Positions 22,968 through 30,507 of a stretch of DNA of 37,353 bases are shown piece by piece (position 1 is the first letter of the stretch; each line of letters opens with the position of its first letter). The stretch comes from Patescibacteria group bacterium (GTDB lineage Bacteria; Patescibacteriota; Minisyncoccia; Ryanbacterales; GWA2-47-10b): assembly GCA_038064855.1 (NCBI GenBank), contig JBBTSE010000010.1, positions 1 through 37,353 on the forward strand. Direction: 5' to 3'. Made by a program: the position numbers and the translations under genes. The notes under the pieces were generated by a model. The model ran no database searches. It was not told where the DNA came from and saw nothing but the letters and a program-made list of their open reading frames with translations.

Positions 22968-24677
22968 ATGCGCTCGATTCTCGATCTTCTGGTCGCCAAA
23001 GGAGTTATTGACGAGGCTCTTGCCCGCAAGGCGCGCAATGACGCTCGCGCGGCAGGTAAAGAACTCGAAGTGGTGCTCATTGAACTCGGCGTACCCGAAG
23101 GCGCTATTTTGGAGGCAAAATCTGACTTACTCGGTGTGCCGGTCAGGCGTCTTGATGGCGCCAAAATACCTTTTGATGTGTTGAAATATTTGCCCGAAGA
23201 ATCTGCGCGCCACTATCAGATGGTGCCGGTAGGGTTTGAAGACGGCGTGCTTGAAGTAGGTATGATAGCGCCCGACAGTCTGGAGGCGCGCGAAGCGTTG
23301 CAGTTTATCTCGTCAAATCTTGATATGCCGTTTAAGATTTTTCTTATCGCGCGATCTGATTTTCAGGCGATTTTAAAGGAATACCAGGGTATTGGGGGCG
23401 AGGTATCAAAGGCGATTGCGACGCTGGGTGACACGCTTATCGATTTGCCGGGCAAGGAAAACGCTCGCACCAAAGAGGAGACTACTATCGCAGAGGACGC
23501 GCCTATCACCAAGATGGTGAGTGTTATCTTGCGTCATGCGGTTGAAGGTAAGGCGTCCGATGTGCATATTGAACCGTCAGCTGACAAGCTTCGCGTGCGG
23601 TTTCGTGTTGATGGCGTATTATATACGAGCATTATTTTGCCGATGAATGTACACGAGGCGATCATCTCGCGTGTCAAAATCATGACGAACATGAAGATTG
23701 ACGAGAAACGCAAACCACAGGATGGGCGCTTTCGCGTGCATGTTGATCGTCGTGATGTAGATTTCCGTGTCTCAACATTTCCTACCTACTACGGCGAGAA
23801 GGTAGCGCTTCGTATCCTTGATCCTGATATCGGTATCAAAAGCTTTGAAGAGCTTGGCATCGATGGCGACAATCTCAAAAGAATCCACGAAGCACTCAAG
23901 CGTCCCTTCGGTATGATTTTAATTACCGGTCCTACGGGCTCGGGTAAGTCAACGACACTCTATGCAATGCTCAAAGTACTCAATGATGAGAAACGCAACA
24001 TTGTAAGCTTGGAAGATCCTATCGAGTATTATATGGAAGGACTCAATCAGTCACAGGTGCGCCCCGAGATTGATTATACTTTTGCCTCTGGTCTGCGGAG
24101 CGTTCTCCGTCAAGATCCCGATGTCATCATGGTAGGTGAGATTCGTGATAAGGAGACTGCGCTACTCGCGGTACACGCCGCGCTCACCGGCCACCTCGTA
24201 CTCTCGACGCTCCACACCAATGATGCTATCGGCGTTGTCCCGCGGCTCATTGATATGGGTGTTGACCCATTTTTAATTCCATCAGTGCTCGCGCTCGCCA
24301 TGGGTCAACGCTTGGTGCGTAAACTTTGCTCAGAATCGCGCAAAGAGATTCCCGTTTCTGGTAAGCTCAAAGAAAATATGGAGAAAGAAATCGCCAGCAT
24401 GCCTGATGTCCTGCGTGCGCAGGTCAAGCTACCAACCACGGTGTATGAGGCGCTTCCTTCGCCGTCGTGCCCCAAGGGTATGCGCGGTCGAATCGCGGTT
24501 GTAGAGACCCTCATGATGACGCCGGATCTTGAAAAGGTCATTTTGCACGAGCCTTCGGAGTACAAGATCGCTGAAGAAGCAAAGCGCCAAAATATGCTCA
24601 CCATGAGGCAAGATGGTATCCTTAAAGTTTTTAGCGGCACGATTGGCCTTGAAGAGCTTTTCGAGGTGGTTGTATAA
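22968..24677 (+). CDS. pilB: Type IV pilus extension ATPase PilB/GspE
   Basis: The 569-aa product is the hexameric ATPase that drives pilus extension. Residues 1-140 are the MshEN-type N-terminal domain. The ATPase core contains ASDVHIEPSADKLRVRFRVDG (the Asp box region), Walker A GPTGSGKS (321-328), VSLEDPIEY and RQDPDVIMVGEIRD (Walker B), and the His box HLVLSTLHTND. PilB normally carries a four-cysteine zinc motif after this; here only one Cys remains in RKLCSESRK and one in PSCPKGMRG, so the zinc site is probably lost. It begins 6 nt after the previous stop. Confidence 0.95.
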   Translation: MRSILDLLVAKGVIDEALARKARNDARAAGKELEVVLIELGVPEGAILEAKSDLLGVPVRRLDGAKIPFDVLKYLPEESARHYQMVPVGFEDGVLEVGMIAPDSLEAREALQFISSNLDMPFKIFLIARSDFQAILKEYQGIGGEVSKAIATLGDTLIDLPGKENARTKEETTIAEDAPITKMVSVILRHAVEGKASDVHIEPSADKLRVRFRVDGVLYTSIILPMNVHEAIISRVKIMTNMKIDEKRKPQDGRFRVHVDRRDVDFRVSTFPTYYGEKVALRILDPDIGIKSFEELGIDGDNLKRIHEALKRPFGMILITGPTGSGKSTTLYAMLKVLNDEKRNIVSLEDPIEYYMEGLNQSQVRPEIDYTFASGLRSVLRQDPDVIMVGEIRDKETALLAVHAALTGHLVLSTLHTNDAIGVVPRLIDMGVDPFLIPSVLALAMGQRLVRKLCSESRKEIPVSGKLKENMEKEIASMPDVLRAQVKLPTTVYEALPSPSCPKGMRGRIAVVETLMMTPDLEKVILHEPSEYKIAEEAKRQNMLTMRQDGILKVFSGTIGLEELFEVVV

Positions 24678-24678
24678 T
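24650..24678 (+). promoter_or_regulatory. Internal promoter for the receiver gene
   Basis: TTGAAG (24650-24655) and a perfect TATAAT (24673-24678) are 17 bp apart inside the end of pilB. They lie 9 nt before the ATG at 24688, so the regulator can be made apart from the pilus genes from an almost leaderless mRNA. Confidence 0.6.
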
Positions 24679-24687
24679 AAAGATACT

Positions 24688-25071
24688 ATGACAACTGAAG
24701 CGATAAAAATTCTTCTTGTCGACGACGATGATTTTTTGCTGGATATGTATTCAGTAAAATTTAAAGAAGAGGGTTTCATGATTGACATTGCCTCATCAGG
24801 CACGGATGCCCTCGATAAGCTCAAGAAGGGGGCGTACGATGTCATCTTGCTCGATATTGTTATGCCAGCACTTGATGGTTTCGAGGTGCTTACACGCATC
24901 AAAAAAGAACACATCGCCGACAAATCAACTATCATCATACTTTCCAATCTTGGTCAGAAAGAAGATATCGAACGCGGGCTCGCGCTCGGCGCACAAGATT
25001 ATGTCATCAAAGCGCACTTTACCCCGCGCGAAGTGGTTGAAAAAGTAAAGCAACATCTAGGCAAAAAATAA
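24688..25071 (+). CDS. Single-domain response regulator (CheY-like receiver)
   Basis: The 127-aa product is a bare receiver domain. The acidic pair is D12-D13 (ILLVDDDDF), the phosphorylated Asp is D56 (LLDIVMP), the switch residue is S86 (IILSN) and the conserved Lys is K108 (DYVIKAH). There is no DNA-binding output domain, so it probably acts by protein contact, as PilG/PilH/CheY do in twitching motility. It sits between pilB and pilT with no histidine kinase nearby. An earlier in-frame ATG within pilB was rejected because the receiver fold starts here. Confidence 0.92.
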   Translation: MTTEAIKILLVDDDDFLLDMYSVKFKEEGFMIDIASSGTDALDKLKKGAYDVILLDIVMPALDGFEVLTRIKKEHIADKSTIIILSNLGQKEDIERGLALGAQDYVIKAHFTPREVVEKVKQHLGKK

Positions 25072-25077
25072 CTTCAC

Positions 25078-26142
25078 ATGGATTTTGAAAAAGAACTCGA
25101 GGATCTAGTGACAACCGTGCTCCGCGAGGGAGCATCGGATTTGCATTTGTCAGTGAGTAGATATCCCACCATTCGCGTGCAGGGGGCGCTTATCCCGCTG
25201 ACCAAAAAATATATCATCACACCCGATATCATGGAAGGTCTTTTGACCGCGACGATTCCCAAGGACCGCATGGCAGAATATATAAAAAATAAAGAGCTCG
25301 ATTTCTCCTTTGAGCACAAGGGGCGCGCTCGTTTTCGTGTCAATGTCTTTTTCCAGCGCAGTTTTATGGGGTGTGCGATGCGCTTGGTACCCGTCAAAAT
25401 CCGCGCGCTCGAAGAGCTCAACATTCCCCCACAACTCAAAGATTTTGCTCGCAAAGAGCAAGGATTTTTTCTCGTCGTAGGTCCTACGGGGCACGGGAAG
25501 ACGACCACACTCGCGGCACTCTTTGACATGATAAACCACGAACGAGCCGAGCATATGGTGACTATCGAAGATCCTATCGAATACTTATTTACCTCTGACC
25601 GTTCGATTATCGACCAGCGCGAGATTCGCGCCGATACGCTTGATTTTACGGGAGCCTTGCGCTCTGTGTTTCGCCAAGACATCAATGTGCTCATGCTCGG
25701 AGAAATGCGTGACCATGAGACGATTTCTGCCGCCGTCACCGCCGCCGAGACCGGTCATCTCGTACTCTCAACGCTCCATACCAACAACGCCGCTCAAACC
25801 ATCGATCGTATCATCGACAGTTTTCCTGGTAACCAGCAATCGCAAATCCGCGCACAGCTCGCGGGCACCTTGCTCGGTATTTTCTCACAGCGCCTTATCC
25901 CGCGTATCTCTGGCGGTCTCATCCCTGCCTATGAGCTTTTGATCGCCAATACGGCTGTGCGCAACCTTATCCGCGAAAATCGCACCCACGAGATTGATTT
26001 GGTTATCGAGACAAGCTCACAAGAAGGTATGGTAAGTCTTAATCGATCACTTATGGAGCTTTTACGAAGAGGGGAGATCACGATGGAGAGCGCTATAGGG
26101 TATTCGCTCAACCCAAGCGAGCTTCGCGTGCTCAACCAATAA
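25078..26142 (+). CDS. pilT: Twitching motility retraction ATPase PilT
   Basis: The 354-aa product is the pilus retraction motor. ASDLHLSVSRYPTIRVQG opens the PAS-like N-domain. Walker A is GPTGHGKT (135-142), with His in the place of the usual Ser. VTIEDPIEYL, the Walker B region VLMLGEMRD (204-212) and HLVLSTLHTNN follow. The C-terminal AVRNLIREN matches the AIRNLIRE motif needed for retraction and separates it from PilB. It follows the receiver gene by 6 nt and precedes pilC by 3 nt. Confidence 0.95.
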   Translation: MDFEKELEDLVTTVLREGASDLHLSVSRYPTIRVQGALIPLTKKYIITPDIMEGLLTATIPKDRMAEYIKNKELDFSFEHKGRARFRVNVFFQRSFMGCAMRLVPVKIRALEELNIPPQLKDFARKEQGFFLVVGPTGHGKTTTLAALFDMINHERAEHMVTIEDPIEYLFTSDRSIIDQREIRADTLDFTGALRSVFRQDINVLMLGEMRDHETISAAVTAAETGHLVLSTLHTNNAAQTIDRIIDSFPGNQQSQIRAQLAGTLLGIFSQRLIPRISGGLIPAYELLIANTAVRNLIRENRTHEIDLVIETSSQEGMVSLNRSLMELLRRGEITMESAIGYSLNPSELRVLNQ

Positions 26143-26145
26143 TAT

Positions 26146-27354
26146 ATGCTGTTTAGTTACCAAGCTCGTACCCACGAAGGTCTGGCTCGCTCGGGCAGTA
26201 TTGAGGCGCCGTCTATCGACGGCGCAGTACAAGCTTTACAGCGGCAAAATCTTGTCGTTCTTTCGGTACGCCCTACCACTCCTCCAACACCATTTCTTAT
26301 GCGCGTCATGGGACGCTTTGGTAAGCCAAAACAGCGCGATATCATGCTCCTCTCACGCCAACTCTCGACTCTCTTTGAAGCAAAGGTGCCGGTCGTGCAG
26401 ACATTTCGTACACTCATCGGTCAGTCAACCTCCGGTCCCCTGCGCGCGCATTTGGTCGAAGTACTCGATGATGTGCAGGGTGGTATGAGCATGTCGCAAG
26501 CGATGGGCAAGCATCCTGCGGTATTTTCAAACTTTTTTGTAAACATGGTGCGTTCGGGTGAAGAGTCAGGTAAACTCGATGATGTTTTCAACTATCTTGC
26601 CGATTACCTTGAACGAACCTACGCGCTCGTCACCAAGACACGCAATGCGCTTATCTACCCGGCGTTTATCTTGACTGCGTTTTTTGGCGTAGTTATTTTA
26701 CTCTTGACTGTCGTTATCCCAAAACTTACCGCCATCATTCTTGAAGCGGGGCAAGACTTGCCTATCTATACAAGAATTGTTATCGGTACGAGCGATTTTT
26801 TGCGTAACTACGGCGTGTTTCTCGCGTTACTTGTGCTCGGTAGCGGGTTTTTTCTCTTTCGATACATCCAGACGCCAGAGGGCAAGCGCGCGTGGAGTCG
26901 CACACAGCTTGCTATACCCATCGTAGGGCCGCTTTTCCAAAAGTTTTATTTAGCGCGCTTGTCAGATAATCTCCAGACACTTATCACCGGAGGTGTGCCT
27001 ATTGTACGCGCGTTGCAAATCACTGCAGATGTAGTAGGCAACGAGATTTACAAGGGGATCATCCTTGAATCAATCGAGGCAGTGCGCGCAGGCAGTACGA
27101 TCGCCGATGCGTTTGATAGGCATGCGGAGATTCCGCCACTCTTAACTCAAATGATGCGTATTGGCGAGGAGACGGGTAAGCTTGACCAACTTCTCAAATC
27201 TATCGCCCGTTTTTACTCCCGTGAGGTGGAAAGCTTGGTGGATAACCTCGTGGCGCTCATCGAGCCAGTTTTGATTGTTATTTTAGGTCTTGGTATTGGG
27301 CTTATCGTGGCCTCCGTACTGTTGCCAATTTACAATCTTACACAGGCCTTTTAG
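26146..27354 (+). CDS. pilC: Type IV pilus inner-membrane platform protein PilC/GspF
   Basis: The 402-aa product is the polytopic platform on which PilB and PilT act. Two repeated GspF domains (about 65-190 and 268-390) each precede hydrophobic segments; helices lie near 165-190, 213-237 and 370-395. DIMLLSRQLSTLFEAKVPVV and LARLSDNLQTLITGGVPIV are the two domain starts, and SGEESGKLDDV / IGEETGKLDQL are the repeated signatures. Length is normal. A promoter and leader for the major pilin follow. Confidence 0.95.
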   Translation: MLFSYQARTHEGLARSGSIEAPSIDGAVQALQRQNLVVLSVRPTTPPTPFLMRVMGRFGKPKQRDIMLLSRQLSTLFEAKVPVVQTFRTLIGQSTSGPLRAHLVEVLDDVQGGMSMSQAMGKHPAVFSNFFVNMVRSGEESGKLDDVFNYLADYLERTYALVTKTRNALIYPAFILTAFFGVVILLLTVVIPKLTAIILEAGQDLPIYTRIVIGTSDFLRNYGVFLALLVLGSGFFLFRYIQTPEGKRAWSRTQLAIPIVGPLFQKFYLARLSDNLQTLITGGVPIVRALQITADVVGNEIYKGIILESIEAVRAGSTIADAFDRHAEIPPLLTQMMRIGEETGKLDQLLKSIARFYSREVESLVDNLVALIEPVLIVILGLGIGLIVASVLLPIYNLTQAF

Positions 27355-27358
27355 CTCG

Positions 27359-27367
27359 TTATCCACA
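27359..27367 (+). promoter_or_regulatory. Perfect DnaA-box 9-mer between pilC and the major pilin
   Basis: TTATCCACA starts 4 nt after the pilC stop and 29 nt before the pilin -10 box. It is isolated, so an origin role is unlikely; regulatory binding is possible. Confidence 0.3.
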
Positions 27368-27396
27368 GAAAAGCGTTTGTTTTATGGCGTCTTTGG

Positions 27397-27402
27397 TATA
27401 CT
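27397..27402 (+). promoter_or_regulatory. Major pilin promoter (-10 box)
   Basis: TATACT predicts a start near 27409 and a leader of about 84 nt, unusually long for this region. No strong -35 is seen; GTTTGT at 27375-27380 is a weak candidate. Confidence 0.45.
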
Positions 27403-27414
27403 ACATTTAGGTTC

Positions 27415-27434
27415 TGTCCTGCGTGGGTAGGACG
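27415..27434 (+). other. Hairpin at the 5' end of the pilin leader
   Basis: CTGTCCT and AGGACGG can form a 7-bp stem at or near the 5' end of the pilin mRNA. Such 5' hairpins often stabilise abundant messages. Confidence 0.4.
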
Positions 27435-27492
27435 GGTCGATTATTCTTCATAATGTAAAGGTTTATTATTACAAAAAAATCTTAAAAATATA

Positions 27493-28014
27493 ATGAAAAG
27501 ACAAATAAAAAAAGGTTTTACACTCATTGAACTTTTGGTGGTTATTGCCATTATCGGTGTACTTGCAGGTATCGTGCTCGCCGCACTCAACACTGCTCGT
27601 AACAAGGGCGCTGACGCGGCTGTCAAAGGCAACTTGGCGGGTATTCGTACTCAGGCGGAGCTGTATTACGATAGCAATAACGGTTACGGAGGTACCTCAT
27701 TTGCTTCAGCAAAAACAGCTGGCGCTTGCGGCACGCTCCTCACGGTTTTTGATCCGGTGGCAGTTCCTAGTATCAATAATGGTGTTGTCGCAGCGGAGGG
27801 TGCTTATAGCGGCGTTGCCACATGGGACGCAACTTGTGCTGCGGGCGGCGCTGTTCTTGGTGCTACCAATGTTACTAGCTGGGCAGTTGCTGTTCCACTT
27901 AAGGCAGGCGTAGCCAATGATAACTGGTGCGTTGATAGCACCGGTGCTTCTAAGCTTTATAACGCGGCAGCTCCCGCCCTCGCTGGCGGTGCAGCACCAG
28001 CTAAATGTCCGTAG
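27493..28014 (+). CDS. pilA: Major type IV pilin-like prepilin
   Basis: The 173-aa prepilin has a short basic leader (MKRQIKKG) cut before FTLIELLVVIAII, giving Phe1 and Glu5 of the mature pilin. The N-terminal helix runs to about residue 45, followed by an Ala/Gly-rich soluble domain with two or three likely disulfides (CGTLL, ATCAAGG, NWCVDS, AKCP). Its own promoter, long leader and strong terminator indicate high, independent expression, so it is probably the main fibre subunit. The gene at 28612 is a paralogue (shared pattern GIVLAAL..ARN..D.AVK.NL..IRTQA). Confidence 0.92.
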   Translation: MKRQIKKGFTLIELLVVIAIIGVLAGIVLAALNTARNKGADAAVKGNLAGIRTQAELYYDSNNGYGGTSFASAKTAGACGTLLTVFDPVAVPSINNGVVAAEGAYSGVATWDATCAAGGAVLGATNVTSWAVAVPLKAGVANDNWCVDSTGASKLYNAAAPALAGGAAPAKCP

Positions 28015-28047
28015 TCTTTAGTTATTGTAGTGACTCTGTTTTCTCAC

Positions 28048-28076
28048 AAAAACCGCCCTCGGGCGGTTTTTGCTTT
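28048..28076 (+). terminator. Rho-independent terminator after the major pilin
   Basis: AAAACCGCCC and GGGCGGTTTT form a 10-bp or longer stem with a 2-nt centre, followed by T-rich sequence. Confidence 0.92.
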
Positions 28077-28140
28077 TACAGAGAAGCTTCTTTCTGTGCA
28101 CGGGCTTGCCCTTGTACTATATATTTGACAGTGTTTTTGT

Positions 28141-28392
28141 ATGAAGTACCATGCATGTATGGCGAAAGAAATCATAAAAAGAGAATTTACAGCCGTTTAC
28201 CAAAAACGAGGCGGTTGGTTTTTGGCATGGGTCGAGGAGATTCCGGGGGTCAATACTCAAGGGCGTACCATGAAAGAAGTGAAAGACAATTTAAAAGAAG
28301 CATTACAAATGATTATAGAAGCCAACCGCGGACTTGCAAAAAGCAGATATGATTTCAAGCGGGAACCTATCAATGTCACTTTATCTGTATAA
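28141..28392 (+). CDS. hicB: HicB-family antitoxin
   Basis: The 83-aa product (77 aa if the ATG at 28159 is used) is a HicB-fold protein. The strand REFTAVYQKRGGWFLAWVEE and the motif IPGVNTQGRTMKEVKDNLKEAL are the classic partial-RNase-H-like fold of HicB antitoxins. No C-terminal DNA-binding domain is present, so it is the short form. The hicA toxin gene follows after 2 nt. HicB neutralises HicA by direct binding. Lone HicB-like proteins exist, but the pairing here makes antitoxin the best call. Confidence 0.88.
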   Translation: MKYHACMAKEIIKREFTAVYQKRGGWFLAWVEEIPGVNTQGRTMKEVKDNLKEALQMIIEANRGLAKSRYDFKREPINVTLSV

Positions 28393-28394
28393 CT

Positions 28395-28586
28395 GTGAAG
28401 CGCACACAGCTCCTAAAGTATCTCAAAACACACGACTGTCTTTTACTGCGCGAAGGCAATAAGCATACTCTTTTTTATAATCCAAGAACTGAACGCACCT
28501 CTACAGTGCCTCGCCACAGTGAAATCAACGACTTTTTGGCGGTTAAAATTTGTAAAGACCTTGGCATCTCACCAATCAAGAAGTAA
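28395..28586 (+). CDS. hicA: HicA-family mRNA interferase toxin
   Basis: The 63-aa product from a GTG start has the double-stranded-RNA-binding-like HicA fold. The catalytic His is H24 in LREGNKHTLFYNP, and TVPRHSEINDFLAVKICKDLGIS is the conserved second half. HicA cleaves mRNA and halts translation unless bound by HicB. The order antitoxin-toxin and the 2-nt gap indicate co-expression. The pair sits between two related pilin genes, which is an odd place and suggests insertion. Confidence 0.9.
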   Translation: MKRTQLLKYLKTHDCLLLREGNKHTLFYNPRTERTSTVPRHSEINDFLAVKICKDLGISPIKK

Positions 28587-28611
28587 TCTCCGCTGTGCAA
28601 GTAAAAATCAA

Positions 28612-29067
28612 ATGGGGTTTACGCTCATCGAGCTTCTTGTTGTCACCGCAATCATAGGTATGATCACAGGTATCGTACTTGCAGCGCTCACCAATGCGCG
28701 CAATAGAGCTTTTGATACTGCGGTCAAAGATAATTTGGGCAACATACGCACACAGGCAGGCATTTTCCATACTAATAATGGCCATTATGGCGATGGGCTT
28801 GCGATACCTACTGATTGTTTTAATCCGGCGGACACTGATACCATGTTTAAGCTCGACTCACTTATCGGGGGTATGATTGACGCCGCTGAAGACGCAAATC
28901 GTGCTAATACGGTGCGATGCACTACCGATACTACATCTAGCGCAAAGGCCACCCTATGGTCGGTGGAGTCGCCACTCATAGAAGGTGATAACTGGTGTGT
29001 TGATTCTGAAGGATCTGCTAAAATAGTAACAGGCAATGCTACAAATGGCGCTTGCCCCTCTTCATAG
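28612..29067 (+). CDS. Second pilin-like protein, possibly with a damaged start
   Basis: From the ATG at 28612 the product is 151 aa and begins MGFTLIELLVVTAIIG, a mature-pilin N-terminus with only two residues before the cut site. In-frame codons extend upstream into hicA; a TTG at 28561 would give a 19-residue leader ending in SKNQMG, which is closer to a real prepilin leader. There is no SD. The body matches the major pilin pattern, including cysteines in TDCFNP, RCTTD, NWCVDS and GACPS. The hicBA pair lies directly upstream, so the original start may have been replaced. It may still be translated from an unusual start. Confidence 0.75.
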   Translation: MGFTLIELLVVTAIIGMITGIVLAALTNARNRAFDTAVKDNLGNIRTQAGIFHTNNGHYGDGLAIPTDCFNPADTDTMFKLDSLIGGMIDAAEDANRANTVRCTTDTTSSAKATLWSVESPLIEGDNWCVDSEGSAKIVTGNATNGACPSS

Positions 29068-29075
29068 GTTAGTGT

Positions 29076-29888
29076 ATGTTTCTTCTTTTTCTTTTCATCA
29101 TCGGGCTTGCGTTGGGAAGTTTCCTCAATGTAGTTATCTTGCGTCTCAATACGGGTGAAAATTTGCGTGGCAGGTCACGCTGTTTCTCGTGCCTTCGCAG
29201 GCTTGAATGGCACGACATGGTGCCTATCGCGAGCTATATGGCTATCCGTGGCAGGTGTCGTTCGTGCGGTAGTGGCATATCTATCCAATATCCACTCGTC
29301 GAGCTCGCCGCGGCTTTTCTTACCGTAGGGGCAGCCTACACGATGTTTGGTACGAGCATTCCTCAAGAACTCATGCGGATTGCGCAATATATATTGGTTG
29401 TAAAATTTCTTTTGATACTACTTGCTGCATCGGTATATGATTTGCGTCACAAAATTATTCCCGATCAGCTGAGTCTGTTGTTGGTCATATCAGCGGTGCT
29501 GCTCGAAGGGTCTATTGTGTGGCAGCAGCATCCGTTTTATATCGGTGATGGTTTTTTGTTTTATGATATCGCCGCGGGCCTTGGCGCCTTCACATTTTTT
29601 GCGGGTATTTGGTTTATTTCAAAAGGGGAGTGGATGGGCTTTGGCGACGCCAAGATTGCCTTTCCCATCGGTCTTTTTTTAGGGTTCCCCAATATTGTAT
29701 ACGCGCTTCTCGCAGCCTTTTGGTCAGGTGCCATCATAGGAGTAGCGCTTTTGGTGAGCAAGCGAATGGGTCGCAAATCAGAGATTCCATTTGCGCCCTT
29801 TTTGGCGCTCGGCACCTATATTGTCTTTTTCTGTATGAATTCTTCGGCTATGGCGTGGCTTACTAGTTTTTTTGTCCCCACCATTTAG
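29076..29888 (+). CDS. pilD: Prepilin peptidase / type 4 leader peptidase PilD
   Basis: The 270-aa membrane aspartyl protease cuts prepilin leaders and may N-methylate the new N-terminus. GLALGSFLNVVILRL is the family start. The zinc ribbon is C36/C39 and C61/C64 (CFSC, CRSC). The catalytic aspartates are D122 (YDLRHKIIPD) and D191 (GFGDAK). Seven or eight hydrophobic helices cover the rest. It starts 8 nt after the second pilin and is followed by the minor pilin genes, so one peptidase serves the whole set. Confidence 0.95.
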   Translation: MFLLFLFIIGLALGSFLNVVILRLNTGENLRGRSRCFSCLRRLEWHDMVPIASYMAIRGRCRSCGSGISIQYPLVELAAAFLTVGAAYTMFGTSIPQELMRIAQYILVVKFLLILLAASVYDLRHKIIPDQLSLLLVISAVLLEGSIVWQQHPFYIGDGFLFYDIAAGLGAFTFFAGIWFISKGEWMGFGDAKIAFPIGLFLGFPNIVYALLAAFWSGAIIGVALLVSKRMGRKSEIPFAPFLALGTYIVFFCMNSSAMAWLTSFFVPTI

Positions 29889-29892
29889 TGAT

Positions 29893-30507
29893 ATGAATCG
29901 CACACGCGCATTTACTCTCATCGAGCTCATTGTCTCTATTGGTATCATCTCACTTATATCAGCAGTAGTATTTTTCAATTTCCCGCAGTTCAACCAAACA
30001 GTGCATCTCAATCGTTCCGCGCGTGAGCTCACCATCGCACTTCGCGAGGCACAAGCACGAGCGATTGCTGTCACTCCCTTGACTGACGGTACCATCCCTG
30101 ATAACTATGGTGTTTTTGTTGAGCAAACCTCGACAACAGATATCAATGGTGGCTATGTTATTTTTAGTGATTTGGACGGCGATTTAAAGTATGATACTCC
30201 CGATCCGCTTGTGTGCACTGGCGAGTGCATAAAAAGAATTACATTTACAAATAATATTAAGATCACCGGAATTGATGTGGGAGGGACATCGTATGCTGGT
30301 TTCCATGTATTTTATCGCCGCCCTGATCCTATCGTAGTGATATCAGATCAAGGCGCGGTTTGTATTGCGGGCCCTAGCAGTATCGCTGGCTGTAGCGGGG
30401 GGAGCTATGGACCTTTCACTATCACCATTTCTCGTCCACAGGGTCACGATCCATCACAAGTTAAAAAAGTCGAGGTATACCGTACTGGGCAAATCTCAAT
30501 ACTATGA
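29893..30507 (+). CDS. Minor pilin/pseudopilin, FimT/GspH-like
   Basis: The 204-aa prepilin begins MNRTRAFTLIELIVSIGIISLISAVVFF. The predicted cut is before FTLIE, with Ala instead of Gly at -1. The long N-terminal helix and the ELTIALREAQARAIAV segment that follows fit FimT/GspH-type minor pilins. The C-terminal domain has cysteines (LVCTGECIK, AVCIAG, GCSGG). It starts 4 nt after pilD and its end overlaps the next gene by 4 nt. Confidence 0.85.
   Translation: MNRTRAFTLIELIVSIGIISLISAVVFFNFPQFNQTVHLNRSARELTIALREAQARAIAVTPLTDGTIPDNYGVFVEQTSTTDINGGYVIFSDLDGDLKYDTPDPLVCTGECIKRITFTNNIKITGIDVGGTSYAGFHVFYRRPDPIVVISDQGAVCIAGPSSIAGCSGGSYGPFTITISRPQGHDPSQVKKVEVYRTGQISIL

Noticed and set aside
24429-24947. 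172-aa minus-strand ORF across the pilB end and receiver gene
   Set aside because: Shadow of two conserved genes; no start signal or family match.
25074-25739. 221-aa minus-strand ORF across pilT
   Set aside because: It lies wholly over conserved pilT motifs and is very Ser/Arg-rich, typical of a shadow frame.
27416-27433. Pilin leader hairpin as a riboswitch
   Set aside because: Only one short stem is visible and no conserved aptamer core could be recognised.
28100-28140. Standard promoter for hicBA
   Set aside because: TTGACA at 28125-28130 has no fitting -10 at 16-18 bp, and TATATT near 28120 has only a poor -35, so no firm call is made.
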